Assembly (NCBI RefSeq): GCF_900116385.1
Contig: NZ_FPCI01000002.1
Coordinates: 682,001 to 746,000 of the forward strand
Length of the DNA: 64,000 nucleotides
Origin: Pseudoxanthomonas sp. YR558
GTDB lineage: Bacteria; Pseudomonadota; Gammaproteobacteria; Xanthomonadales; Xanthomonadaceae
Reading direction: 5' to 3'
The number at the start of each line of letters is the position of its first letter. The stretch's first letter is position 1. The notes beneath the pieces were generated by a model, which made no database searches, was not told the origin of the DNA, and saw nothing but the letters and a program-made list of their open reading frames with translations. Positions 10,977-22,136 of this stretch are shown here, piece after piece. The translations under genes were made by a program, and so were the position numbers.

Positions 10977-11852
10977 TCAGGGGCACCGCTCTGCGACTTC
11001 CTCCCACACCACCGGCTCCCAGTACGCGTTGTCGCGCAGGCTCTGGGTGTCGAGCTTGTCGCGCAGCAGGCGTGCGCCGATGCGGTAGCTCATGTTCGGT
11101 TTGACGTCGACCACCAGTGGTTTGTACGCCTTGGCCATCTCAAAGCGCTTCATCTTGTTGATCTGGAACAGTTGCGCCGAGTTCAGACGATGCGTATCGA
11201 TGAACTCACGCACCACCAGCACGTGCTGACCCACCGCCAGACGATGGCGGTTAGCCGGTTGCAGCGGCGTACTGCGTCCATCGATGGTGGTGATGTCGGC
11301 ATGGAAGACGTCCCGACTTTTCGGGACGACGCCGCCGTGCGTGGTGACGAAGCCACAGGCGCCCTTCGCCTGGGTACCGATCTCGATGCGGTACGCGGGC
11401 ACCGCCACCACGCCTGCGATCCCATTGAGTTTCAAAGCGGTGCCACCACGCAACACCTCCGCGGCGACGCGGCCCTCACCCCGCTGCATCGCCTGTTCCA
11501 ACAGCGGCGCAGGCGGTGTCGCACCGTCCAGCCGCACACCATTCAAACCGACCAGCCTGTCGCCGACTTTCAGCCCTAGCCGTGCCGCAGGTCCGTCGGG
11601 CGTCAGCGCCAGCACGGGCAATCCGGCCCGCTGCGCAGAGCGCACGTCGATGACGGCACCCAATTCATAGCGGACCTGGGCGGGCTTCTGGATCACCTGC
11701 GGGCTGCCGGTGTCCTTGAGGTCGCCCCGCTCCGACATCTGCAGCAGGGCAGCGTCCAGTTCGCGCGTCGACTGTGCGACGGCGCTTGAAGCGATGCCGG
11801 CCGCGAAGGTCGCGGCGAGCAGCGTGCGCGTGAGCATGCGGGAGGTGTTCAT
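10977..11852 (-). CDS. Exported PDZ-domain protein next to ECF sigma genes
   Basis: 291 residues with a signal peptide (LAATFAAGIASSAVAQ, cleaved near residue 25). A PDZ-like domain follows at about 55-120, with AGLPVLALTPDGPAARLGL and KVGDRLVGLNGVRLDG. The C-terminal half is rich in basic and aromatic residues and is not recognised. The start at 11852 is supported by GAGGT just upstream on this strand. It lies 10 bases after the putative anti-sigma gene, so the three genes (sigma, membrane protein, PDZ protein) form one operon. A periplasmic sensor or protease-adaptor role in sigma control is plausible but inferred. Confidence 0.72.
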   Translation of the reverse strand: MNTSRMLTRTLLAATFAAGIASSAVAQSTRELDAALLQMSERGDLKDTGSPQVIQKPAQVRYELGAVIDVRSAQRAGLPVLALTPDGPAARLGLKVGDRLVGLNGVRLDGATPPAPLLEQAMQRGEGRVAAEVLRGGTALKLNGIAGVVAVPAYRIEIGTQAKGACGFVTTHGGVVPKSRDVFHADITTIDGRSTPLQPANRHRLAVGQHVLVVREFIDTHRLNSAQLFQINKMKRFEMAKAYKPLVVDVKPNMSYRIGARLLRDKLDTQSLRDNAYWEPVVWEEVAERCP

Positions 11853-11862
11853 TGCGGGGACC

Positions 11863-12252
11863 TCAGATTTCAAAAGGTTGGGGAACGACGTTCGTGCTTC
11901 CACTGCGCGCGATCGCCTGGCGTCGCTGCCACAGCTGCTGCAATTCCTGTTCGCTGGCGCCACGTTCATACGCGTGCTGCAGTTCGCGATCGACGATGCG
12001 CAGCGGCTCCTCGTGTAGCGGGGCGCGCGGACCGGCGGCGAAAGCATCGGGCGGCGGAGCGGGAGGCGAGACGATGCGCGTATAGACGAACGGTAGCGCG
12101 ACCAAGGCCAGCACCGCCATGCCGCCCGCGATGAAGCGTCGGCGTCGCTCCCGCTGGCGCACGCGCGCCAGATGCAGGCGCGGCCACAACGAGGACGGCA
12201 ATGCCGGTTCTGGGAGGGCAGCTAGGCGTGCCTGGATGGATTCAGGGGTCAT
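11863..12252 (-). CDS. Single-span membrane protein, putative anti-sigma factor
   Basis: 129 residues: a short cytoplasmic N terminus (1-36, MTPESIQARLAALPEPALP), one membrane helix at about 38-56 (FIAGGMAVLALVALPFVYT) and a periplasmic tail with acidic/basic heptads (REQHA-type coiled coil around 85-115). It overlaps the sigma gene by 11 bases, the usual layout for an anti-sigma factor, and a GGAG lies about 9 bases before the chosen ATG. There is no HxxxCxxC zinc anti-sigma motif and the N-terminal domain is unusually short, so the anti-sigma role rests on position and topology only. Confidence 0.6.
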   Translation of the reverse strand: MTPESIQARLAALPEPALPSSLWPRLHLARVRQRERRRRFIAGGMAVLALVALPFVYTRIVSPPAPPPDAFAAGPRAPLHEEPLRIVDRELQHAYERGASEQELQQLWQRRQAIARSGSTNVVPQPFEI

Positions 12253-12802
12253 GGGAAACATCTCCGTGGGGCTCGAGGCCTTCGCGCAACCGGGCGAGCG
12301 AACGCGACAACAGCGACTTGGACCAGCTGGCCGTGCGGCCGAAGCGACGGGCGAGGTCCTCGTGCGACCAGCCCTCCATTTCGTGTAGCCATACGACAGT
12401 ACGGGCGAGCGGTGGCAATCGTCGCAACAAGGCTTCCGCGTCGGCGGCATCGGAGGCCGACAGCTGGGTCTCATCCACCAGGGCGGCGAGGTCGGCCTCC
12501 TTGCCGGCGGGGTGCTGTCGGCGCAATCGATCGATGGCCAGGTTGGCGGCCACGCGTTTCAGCCACGGCCGCAGCGGTGTGTCTTCGCGCAAACCCGACA
12601 GGAAGCCGAACATACGCAGGAAGGTCTCCTGCACGATGTCTTCCGATTCCGCAGCGTTGCCCGTCAGCCGTAGCGCCAACGCGTGCACCGCGCGCGCATG
12701 GTCGTGATACAGCGATTCGAACGCTGCCTGGTCGCCACGGCGCGCCTGCCGGAGCAACTGTGCTTCCGTGGCGGGGGCGTGGTCGGGAACGCGGGCATCC
12801 AT
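12242..12802 (-). CDS. ECF-type RNA polymerase sigma factor
   Basis: 186-residue sigma-70 family factor of the extracytoplasmic-function class. Region 2 is ATEAQLLRQARRGDQAAFES to ESEDIVQETFLRMFGF (about 13-65), including the -10-binding helix with DIVQETF. Region 4 is RLPPLARTVVWLHEMEG and WSHEDLARRFG (about 125-165), a helix-turn-helix for the -35 element. The ATG at 12802 (MDARVPDHA) is preferred over an upstream GTG at 12841. First gene of a three-gene unit with a membrane protein and an exported PDZ protein, so an envelope signal is likely. The regulon is not visible here. Confidence 0.9.
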   Translation of the reverse strand: MDARVPDHAPATEAQLLRQARRGDQAAFESLYHDHARAVHALALRLTGNAAESEDIVQETFLRMFGFLSGLREDTPLRPWLKRVAANLAIDRLRRQHPAGKEADLAALVDETQLSASDAADAEALLRRLPPLARTVVWLHEMEGWSHEDLARRFGRTASWSKSLLSRSLARLREGLEPHGDVSHDP

Positions 12803-12850
12803 ACGGTCCACAGTACGTGCGAAGGACGCTTTCCGTCGCACCCATGGACG

Positions 12851-14568
<1,718 letters not shown>

Positions 14569-14640
14569 GCGGTTGCGGTCGGGCACAGGCGATAAAGGGC
14601 TACAGGGTAAACTGGCGCCCTACCGACTTGCGAGGCTGGC

Positions 14641-16047
14641 ATGGCCAAACTCCAACCTGTGTTGCTTTCCGGCGGCTCTGGCACGCGCCTGTGGCCGCTG
14701 TCGCGCGAGGCCTACCCCAAGCAATTCCTGCCGCTGGCCAGCGACGACACCATGGTGCAGGCCACTTGGCGGCGCGCCGAAGCGCTGGCCGACCTTGCGC
14801 CGATCGTGGTCGCCAACGAGGAACACCGTTTCCTCGTCGCTGAGCAGCTGCGCCAGGTGGGCGCACCGGTGCCGGCGATCCTGCTGGAGCCGGTCGGCCG
14901 CAACACTGCGCCCGCGATCGCTGCAGCAGCCCTGCAAGCGATGGCCGGCGGCGCCGATCCCTTGCTGCTGGTACTGCCGTCCGACCACGTTGTCCGCGAC
15001 GTCGCCGGCTTCCAGCGCGCCGTGCGCGAGGCATCGGCGGCGGCGGATGCGGGCGCGCTGGTGACCTTCGGCATCGTGCCCGATGCACCGGAGACAGGGT
15101 TCGGCTACATCCAGGCCGAAACCGGCGACGGATTGCGCAAGGTTGCCCGCTTCGTCGAGAAGCCCGATGGCGCCACCGCCCAGTCCTATCTGGACGCGGG
15201 TGGCTACTACTGGAACAGCGGCATGTTCCTGTTCCGCGCCAGCCGGTACATCGAAGAGCTTGCGCGTTTCCGTCCCGACATCGTCGAAGCGGTGCGCGCG
15301 GCGCATGCGGGGGCTCGCCACGATGGCGATTTCGTGCGTCTGCAAAAGGAGGCCTTCGCCGCCTGTCCGTCCGACTCGATCGACTACGCGGTCTTCGAGA
15401 AGACCGATCACGCGATGGTTCTGCCGGTCGACATCGGCTGGAACGATGTAGGCAGCTGGTCTGCGTTGTGGGATGTCGCTGAGCGCGATGCCGACGGCAA
15501 CGCGCACCATGGCGACGTCATCGCCGTGGACAGCCGCAACAGTTACGCCTACTCGCAGCGCCTGGTCGCACTGGTCGGCGTGGACGACATCGTGGTGGTC
15601 GAAACCGACGATGCGGTCCTCGTCGCGCGCAAGGACCGCGTGCAGGAGGTCAAGCAGGTTGTCGCGCAGCTGAAGAAGGAGCAGCGCAGCCAGGCCATCC
15701 TGCACCGCGAAGTGCACCGTCCGTGGGGCAGCTACGATTCCGTCGACAACGGCGGGCGCCACCAGGTGAAACGCATCAAGGTCAAGCCGGGAGCTTCGCT
15801 CAGCCTGCAGATGCACCACCACCGTGCCGAGCACTGGATCGTGGTCAGCGGGACCGCGCGGGTGACGCGTGGCGACGAAGTGCTGCTGCTGTCGGAAAAC
15901 GAAAGTACGTATATCCCTCTCGGCGTGAAGCACCGCCTGGAGAACCCGGGCAAGGTGCCGCTTGAACTGATCGAAGTACAGTCCGGCAGCTACCTGGGCG
16001 AGGACGATATCGTGCGGTTCGAGGACGTGTACGGCCGCAGCCAGTGA
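14641..16047 (+). CDS. xanB: Mannose-1-phosphate guanylyltransferase/mannose-6-phosphate isomerase
   Basis: Bifunctional type II enzyme making GDP-mannose for exopolysaccharide and LPS. 468 residues: an N-terminal nucleotidyltransferase domain (about 1-290) with LSGGSGTRLWPLSREAYPKQ, the FVEKP motif (RFVEKPDG) and YYWNSGMF, and a C-terminal cupin isomerase domain (about 330-465) with RPWGSYDSVDNG and LQMHHHRAEHWIVV, which carries the metal-binding histidines, ending in the barrel strands around GEDDIVRFEDVYGR. Cytoplasmic. A TAAACT at 14608-14613 is a possible -10 box. manC/algA-like in other species. A strong terminator follows. Confidence 0.95.
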   Translation: MAKLQPVLLSGGSGTRLWPLSREAYPKQFLPLASDDTMVQATWRRAEALADLAPIVVANEEHRFLVAEQLRQVGAPVPAILLEPVGRNTAPAIAAAALQAMAGGADPLLLVLPSDHVVRDVAGFQRAVREASAAADAGALVTFGIVPDAPETGFGYIQAETGDGLRKVARFVEKPDGATAQSYLDAGGYYWNSGMFLFRASRYIEELARFRPDIVEAVRAAHAGARHDGDFVRLQKEAFAACPSDSIDYAVFEKTDHAMVLPVDIGWNDVGSWSALWDVAERDADGNAHHGDVIAVDSRNSYAYSQRLVALVGVDDIVVVETDDAVLVARKDRVQEVKQVVAQLKKEQRSQAILHREVHRPWGSYDSVDNGGRHQVKRIKVKPGASLSLQMHHHRAEHWIVVSGTARVTRGDEVLLLSENESTYIPLGVKHRLENPGKVPLELIEVQSGSYLGEDDIVRFEDVYGRSQ

Positions 16048-16076
16048 TCGTTCTGCCGGCTGAGTTCGATGCAAAG

Positions 16077-16107
16077 AAAAAGGCCCCGCGGATGCGGGGC
16101 CTTTTTT
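16077..16107. terminator. Bidirectional intrinsic terminator
   Basis: An 8-bp GC stem GGCCCCGC/GCGGGGCC (16082-16089 and 16094-16101) with A residues before (16077-16081) and six T residues after (16102-16107). It ends xanB on the plus strand and the GlsB-like gene on the minus strand. Confidence 0.92.
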
Positions 16108-16116
16108 GTCTGCGGA

Positions 16117-16383
16117 TCACTTCTTCTTGCGGACGAAGCCGTAGATCACCAGCAGGAGGATCGCTCCTATCACCGAGGCGATGAAGCCGGTCGGTTCGCC
16201 CGGGCTGTACCAGCCCAGTGCGCCGCCGATGAAGCGGGCCAACAGTGCACCCAGTATGCCGAGCACGATGGTCATGAAGAAGCCAAGCTTGTCGTCGCCG
16301 GGTTTCAGCGCACGTGCGAGCAGGCCAGCGAGAAAGCCGATGAGCAGGGTCCAGAGAATACCGCCACCAAAAATCTGTTCCAT
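16117..16383 (-). CDS. GlsB/YeaQ/YmgE family membrane protein
   Basis: 88-residue, very hydrophobic protein of the transglycosylase-associated (GlsB/YeaQ/YmgE) family, despite the name not an enzyme. Three helices are visible: about 8-26 (GILWTLLIGFLAGLLARAL), 33-58 and 66-84. GFFMTIVLGILGALLARFIGG is the conserved glycine-rich core. Members are stress-induced inner-membrane proteins of unknown function. Single gene with terminators on both sides. Confidence 0.92.
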   Translation of the reverse strand: MEQIFGGGILWTLLIGFLAGLLARALKPGDDKLGFFMTIVLGILGALLARFIGGALGWYSPGEPTGFIASVIGAILLLVIYGFVRKKK

Positions 16384-16469
16384 CGAATCGCTCCGGTTGG
16401 GAAGGTGTGGGGCGATGCGAGCCTAGCAGGCCTCAGTGTGGTGGGCTATCCCCGCGCATTGTGGATACA

Positions 16470-16495
16470 AAAAACGCCGGGTTCCCCCGGCGTTT
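16470..16495 (-). terminator. Intrinsic terminator of the M20 peptidase gene
   Basis: A 10-bp stem AAACGCCGGG/CCCGGCGTTT (16472-16481 and 16486-16495) with a 4-base loop. Read on the minus strand it ends in six T residues (complement of 16470-16475), directly after the peptidase stop codon at 16520. Confidence 0.85.
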
Positions 16496-16519
16496 CTACT
16501 GCCTCAATCTGTCAGCCGA

Positions 16520-18010
<1,491 letters not shown>

Positions 18011-18240
18011 GGCAACTCCGGGCACTGAATGCGGTGACCGCCCATTCTACGCCCCCGGCGGGTAGGACTTTTCCTACATGGCGGCGGGGGGTTTACGGGC
18101 AGACCCGCGCGCGTCGGGGCGATACCTTGGCTGCCGTGGGCGCTGGAGACTTTCCACACCGTCGCAAGCGACGGGAACATGGCGGATACGGCGACGCATC
18201 CGTCATCCATGGAGAGTCCAACGTCACAAGGAGAGTCGTC

Positions 18241-18576
18241 ATGAAGTCGTTCATCCAGTTTGCCAAGGCCATCGCGCTGTCGTTGCTGTTGGTCGTGCCG
18301 GCGCTGGCGGCGGAGAAGGTCAATATCAATACGGCCGACGCCGCCGCGCTGGACCGGGTGCTGGTTGGCGTGGGGCCGTCCAAGGCTGCCGCGATCGTGG
18401 AGTACCGCAAGACCAATGGTCCGTTCAAGAGCGCTGAAGAGTTGGCCATGGTGAAGGGCATCGGCCTGAGTCTGGTAGAGCAGAACCGGGAGCGGATCGA
18501 ACTGCGCAGTGGCGCGGCGCAAGCCAAGCCTGCCGCCGCGAGCGCAGCCAAGCCGAAGCCGGTGGCCAGGCGCTGA
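18241..18576 (+). CDS. ComEA-like helix-hairpin-helix exported protein
   Basis: 111 residues: a signal peptide (ALSLLLVVPALAAE, cleaved near 22), a ComEA-type helix-hairpin-helix domain (about 25-85) starting EKVNINTADAAALDRV with GVGPSKAAAIVEYRKTNG and VKGIGLSLVEQNRERIE, and an Ala/Lys/Pro tail (AAASAAKPKPVARR) that is basic and disordered. The family binds double-stranded DNA and in competent bacteria pulls DNA through the outer membrane. Small periplasmic versions like this one are found in many proteobacteria. AAGGAGAG at 18228-18235 is a near-perfect ribosome site. Confidence 0.9.
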   Translation: MKSFIQFAKAIALSLLLVVPALAAEKVNINTADAAALDRVLVGVGPSKAAAIVEYRKTNGPFKSAEELAMVKGIGLSLVEQNRERIELRSGAAQAKPAAASAAKPKPVARR

Positions 18577-18852
18577 TCAATTCCCGCGCGAGGCAGCTCC
18601 ACAGGACGTGGACACCTTGCGCAGGGGCAGGATGCCGGGGGGAAACAGGCAGGATGCCGACAAGGACGTACCTTTCGCGCGATGGAAGCGCAAGGGCCAG
18701 GCGGGAGCCTGGCGTCAGGCAGGAGCCGACACGGAGGTAAACATCGCCCGGGCACGCGAAGCGCGTCCGGGCGATGTGCTTTTCGGGCGTATGCGTGGGC
18801 ATGGGCGACGATTCCGATAGCGCTAGAATCGCACTTCGGCTTCGGGGGTCCC
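18577..18852 (+). repeat. Structured intergenic region with short palindromic repeats
   Basis: 276 bases with no credible gene. It holds two copies of GGCAGGATGCCG, itself a GGCA-GGA-TGCC palindrome, at 18626-18637 and 18648-18659, exactly 22 bases apart. A related GGCAGGAGCCG lies at 18718-18728, a CCAGGC-GGGA-GCCTGG hairpin at 18697-18712, and a long terminator-like hairpin at 18741-18777. A TAGAAT at 18824-18829 may be the -10 box of the following hutD-like gene. Origin unknown; it could be a decayed dispersed repeat. Confidence 0.5.
18741..18783 (+). terminator. Terminator-like long hairpin
   Basis: ACATCGCCCGG (18741-18751) pairs with CCGGGCGATGT (18767-18777), and after a 2-base bulge ACGCG pairs with CGCGT, giving a 16-bp stem with loop AAG. 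It is followed by GCTTTT. Likely ends transcripts from the comEA-like gene. Confidence 0.65.
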
Positions 18853-19458
18853 ATGTTCGAGAGATCGCACGTCATTCCAGCGAATGAGTATCGGCGCGAG
18901 CGCTGGAAGAACGGCCTGGGATGGACGCGCGAGATTGTGCGGGTTCCCGATGACAATGCTTGGAACTGGCGGCTGTCGATCGCGGAGATCGAGCGTGATG
19001 CGGCGTTCTCATCGTTCCCTGGCATCGATCGGGAACTGGTATTGCTGCGCGGAAACGGACTTCGTTTGCGTTTCGAGGATGGCCGATGCGTTGAGCTGTT
19101 ACCCCCGCACGAGCGAAGCCGTTTCCGTGGCGAAGAGGGAGTAATGGGTGAGCTCGTCGACGGAATCACCCATGATTTCAACCTGATGTGGCGGCGCGAT
19201 ACGGTGCATGCGGAATTGTTCCACCGCCCACTGGTCGGGCCCATGCTGTTCTTTGCCGAGCCTGGCGTTACCTGGGCTATTCATCTGCTCGCCGGGCAGG
19301 CCGAGTTCGACGTGGTGGACGATCTGCCCGCGCTATGGAGCGGGGACACCGCGCTGCTCGTCTCTCCTGAGGGCCGCAAGCGTTACGCACTGCATGGCGG
19401 GGGTGAGTTGCTCGCCATTCGCATCCAAACACTCGCGCCGGGCGATATTTCGCCTTGA
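18853..19458 (+). CDS. HutD/Ves family cupin protein
   Basis: 201-residue cytoplasmic protein of the HutD/Ves family (double cupin fold). Family blocks are ANEYRRERWKNGLGWTREIV, WNWRLSIAEIERDAAFSSFPG, and LVDGITHDFNLMWRRD near the middle. In Pseudomonas HutD accompanies histidine-utilisation genes and in E. coli Ves is linked to cold response; the activity is not established. No hut gene is present here, so histidine catabolism should not be inferred. The ATG at 18853 follows a G-rich site (GGGGG at 18844-18848). It converges with the diflavin reductase gene. Confidence 0.82.
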   Translation: MFERSHVIPANEYRRERWKNGLGWTREIVRVPDDNAWNWRLSIAEIERDAAFSSFPGIDRELVLLRGNGLRLRFEDGRCVELLPPHERSRFRGEEGVMGELVDGITHDFNLMWRRDTVHAELFHRPLVGPMLFFAEPGVTWAIHLLAGQAEFDVVDDLPALWSGDTALLVSPEGRKRYALHGGGELLAIRIQTLAPGDISP

Positions 19459-19465
19459 TGGCGGG

Positions 19466-21106
19466 TCAGTAGACGTCGCGACGATAACGGCTCGCGGCCA
19501 GCAGGTCTTCCACCTGCGCGTCGCCCAACACATCGCGCAACACCTGGTCAACGCCGGGCGCCATGCCCTCCAGGCTGCCGCAGACATAGAGTGCTGCGCC
19601 GGCACCGATCCATTCGCGCAGCGTCTCGGCGTGCGCTCGCAGTGCGTGCTGTACATAGCGATGCGGGTCGCCATCTCGGGAGAACACAAGGTCCAGCCGC
19701 TCCAGATGTCCACCCGCGTGCCAGTGTTCGAGTTCGTCGCGATGGAAATAGTCGTGCGCCCGTTGCCGCTCGCCGAACAACAACCAGTTGCGATGAGCGC
19801 CCGCGTGCGCGCGCGCGCGCAGATGCGCGCGCAGTCCCGCCAGTCCGGTACCGTTGCCGATCAGGATCATCGGTACGGTTGCGGAAGGTGCGTGGAAGTT
19901 GGGGTTGCGGCGGATACGCAACGCGATGCCATCGCCGAGCGCCGCGTGTCGGCAAAGCCAACCGCTTCCCAAACCGGGCGAGCCGTCATCGCGCGTCATC
20001 AGGCGTACGAGCAGCTGCAGCGTACCGTCCGTTGGGATCGAGGCGATCGAGTACTCACGGTGCGGCAAGGGCAGCGCGGCATCCGCCAATGATTGCGGGG
20101 TGGTGTCAGGTGAAATGAGTTGCGCCGACGGCCATTGGCTGCGCGCGATCACGTCCGCCAGAGTGAAGGTCTCGCCTTGCCAGCTCACCCGGGCTTCGGA
20201 AGCAAGGCCCCGCGATGCGAGGAAAACGTCGACGTCCGCGCGGGCATGCCGTGGACCGATCTCGACAATGTCGCCCGCCACCCAGTCCAGCGTCGTTCCC
20301 GTGGGAGGTGCAAGGGCGAGATGGAAGGCGCTACCGCCGACGCTGCCAGGATTGAGTTCCAGGCGTTCGACCAGCGTCCACGTTGAGTATCGAGGTGCAT
20401 CCCAGTCGGGCAGGTCGGTGCCGCCGCTGATCTGTCCCAGATGATGCTGCCAATGGCGGAGCGCGCCGTCGTCGGCATTGTCGACTTCGACGAGATCGAA
20501 CAGGGGTTGCGCCGCGTGCCGACGCAGCCAGTCGTCGAGTTGATGGCCGAAGGCGCAGAAGTGCTGGTATTCCCGGTCGCCCAACGCCAGAACGGCGTAA
20601 CGCAAGTTGGCCAGCGTGGCGGATTTCCCCATCACAGAGCGCACGAAACCCAATGCCGGGTCCGGCGGATCGCCTTCACCTGTCGTGCTGACGACGAACA
20701 ACGCCTGCCTGATGGCGGCCAATCGATCGCTATCCAGGTGTTCCAGCGCCGCGCGCTGCACCGGCATGCCCGCCGCGCGGAGCGAGGCCGCTGTCAAGTC
20801 TGCCAGCTCGAGAGCGAAGCCGGTCTGGCTGGCATGCACGACCCATGTCGCGTCATGCGGCACGGTGCCGCCGGGTGACGTCGCGCGATCCCGCCGATGT
20901 GCAAACCACAACCATCCTGCCGTCAGCCCGATATAGGCGAGCAGTGCCACACCCGCCGCAGCCCACCGGCCCATCGCGGGCGTCGCCACCCACCAATCGC
21001 CGCCTTGCCATGACGCCATGAATCCGCCTGCGGCAGCGAGCGCCAGCATGGCCAAGCCATTGCCGGCGCGTGCGCGGAGACCGGACCCTGAAGTCGACGG
21101 ACTCAT
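19466..21106 (-). CDS. Membrane-anchored diflavin (FMN/FAD) NADPH reductase
   Basis: 546-residue CysJ/P450-reductase-like flavoprotein with two N-terminal membrane helices (about 15-33 and 45-68). A flavodoxin domain follows (about 85-225) with the FMN loop HASQTGFALELA and STTGEGDPPD, then an FAD domain with REYSIASIP (RxYS) and an NADPH domain with ILIGNGTGLAGLRAHL, CGSLEGMAPGV and a C-terminal aromatic Tyr. Last gene of a Fur-type operon with PepSY, DUF2271, DUF4198 and apbE; it overlaps apbE by 4 bases. Probable role: moving electrons from NADPH through FAD and FMN to the PepSY membrane protein for periplasmic ferric reduction (inferred). Confidence 0.85.
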   Translation of the reverse strand: MSPSTSGSGLRARAGNGLAMLALAAAGGFMASWQGGDWWVATPAMGRWAAAGVALLAYIGLTAGWLWFAHRRDRATSPGGTVPHDATWVVHASQTGFALELADLTAASLRAAGMPVQRAALEHLDSDRLAAIRQALFVVSTTGEGDPPDPALGFVRSVMGKSATLANLRYAVLALGDREYQHFCAFGHQLDDWLRRHAAQPLFDLVEVDNADDGALRHWQHHLGQISGGTDLPDWDAPRYSTWTLVERLELNPGSVGGSAFHLALAPPTGTTLDWVAGDIVEIGPRHARADVDVFLASRGLASEARVSWQGETFTLADVIARSQWPSAQLISPDTTPQSLADAALPLPHREYSIASIPTDGTLQLLVRLMTRDDGSPGLGSGWLCRHAALGDGIALRIRRNPNFHAPSATVPMILIGNGTGLAGLRAHLRARAHAGAHRNWLLFGERQRAHDYFHRDELEHWHAGGHLERLDLVFSRDGDPHRYVQHALRAHAETLREWIGAGAALYVCGSLEGMAPGVDQVLRDVLGDAQVEDLLAASRYRRDVY

Positions 21107-22095
21107 GCGTCGAGATGCCGTTCGAAGGCGGGCGTTACGCGCTCCAGCAAACCATCAGGGGTTCGTTCGAGGAAACGTGCGGCAAGGCCGAGTGCCGAAG
21201 CGTGGGCCAAGCCTGCATCGGTGCCCATCACGGTCAGCGCCGTTGCCCAGGCATCGGCGTGCATCGCCGTCTCCGCGACGACCGTGACGGCCGCCGCGAC
21301 ATCGTGGACGGGCGCACCGGTGCGCGGGTCGATGGTGTGCGAGTAACGGGTACCGTCACGCTCATACGCATGCCAACGATCGCCCGACGTCGCGACCGCT
21401 ACTCCGTCCAGAACCAGCACGCGGGGCTCCAATCCCTCGTTGTCGGCTTCTTCGTCGGGAGAGGACTCGACCAACACCCGCCACGGCTGTCCATCGGCCT
21501 TGCGGCCGTAACCGTAGAGTTCGCCGCCGACTTCGACGAGGGCGCTTTCGATGCCGCGTTGGCGCAGCAGCGAAGCCACCAGGTCCACGCCATAGCCCTT
21601 GGCGATAGCCGAGAGGTCGAGGGTGATGCCGCCGCGCTGGAGCACGCGACCGGCCGCTTGATCGAACGACAGTTGCTTCCAACCGACACTCCTCCGTGCA
21701 TGCGCAAGCGCAGCATCGGACGGGCGCACGCGGGCACCGGCGTGCGCGCCGAAACCCCACGCGGCGACAAGCGGCGACACGGAGGGGTCGAAAGCGCCAT
21801 TGCTACGCGCGGCGACGTCCAGCGCGGCGGTGAGCACGTTGGCAAAGTCTTCGGGCAACGGGAACCACGTACCGGCATCCGCACGATTGAAGCGGCTGAT
21901 ATCGGAATCCGGCTCCCAGGTGCTCATCTGCGCCACTACGCGATCCAGCTGCGATTGCGCGGCATCATGCAGGGCATGTAGATCCCAGCGAGCAGACGTG
22001 TGGAAGCGCACGGACCAGGTCGTGCCCATCGTCTGCCCATGCAGGGCCTGCGTGAGCACGTTCGGTGCAGGAGGAGCGGGGAGAGTCGCGTTCAT
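21103..22095 (-). CDS. apbE: FAD:protein FMN transferase ApbE
   Basis: Periplasm-facing enzyme that uses FAD to attach FMN covalently to a Thr or Ser of target proteins, releasing AMP. 330 residues from ATG 22095. Conserved blocks are GQTMGTTWSVRF, STWEPDSDISRFNRAD, GITLDLSAIAKGYGVD, ALVEVGGELYGYG and YSHTIDPRTGAPV, with the late Asp/Thr Mg site around AETAMHADAWATAL. No clear signal peptide or lipobox is visible at this start, unusual for ApbE. The frame continues upstream through the DUF4198 stop region, so an alternative start was considered and rejected. A strong hairpin lies just before the start. Confidence 0.9.
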   Translation of the reverse strand: MNATLPAPPAPNVLTQALHGQTMGTTWSVRFHTSARWDLHALHDAAQSQLDRVVAQMSTWEPDSDISRFNRADAGTWFPLPEDFANVLTAALDVAARSNGAFDPSVSPLVAAWGFGAHAGARVRPSDAALAHARRSVGWKQLSFDQAAGRVLQRGGITLDLSAIAKGYGVDLVASLLRQRGIESALVEVGGELYGYGRKADGQPWRVLVESSPDEEADNEGLEPRVLVLDGVAVATSGDRWHAYERDGTRYSHTIDPRTGAPVHDVAAAVTVVAETAMHADAWATALTVMGTDAGLAHASALGLAARFLERTPDGLLERVTPAFERHLDA

Positions 22096-22102
22096 GCAGA
22101 AA

Positions 22103-22127
22103 CGCCGCCGGATCGTATCCGGCGGCG
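22103..22127 (-). promoter_or_regulatory. Stem-loop between DUF4198 gene and apbE start
   Basis: A perfect 11-bp inverted repeat (CGCCGCCGGAT at 22103-22113, ATCCGGCGGCG at 22117-22127) with a 3-base loop, 7 bases from the apbE ATG. On the minus strand it is followed only by TTTC, so it is a weak terminator. It covers the place where the apbE ribosome site should be and may lower apbE translation or stabilise the upstream mRNA. Confidence 0.55.
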
Positions 22128-22136
22128 CGGTGCGGA

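Noticed and set aside
19799..19834. GC dinucleotide run as possible phase-variable or Z-DNA element
   Set aside because: It is the codon usage of an Arg/Ala/His stretch in the diflavin reductase, the frame is intact, and the run is short.
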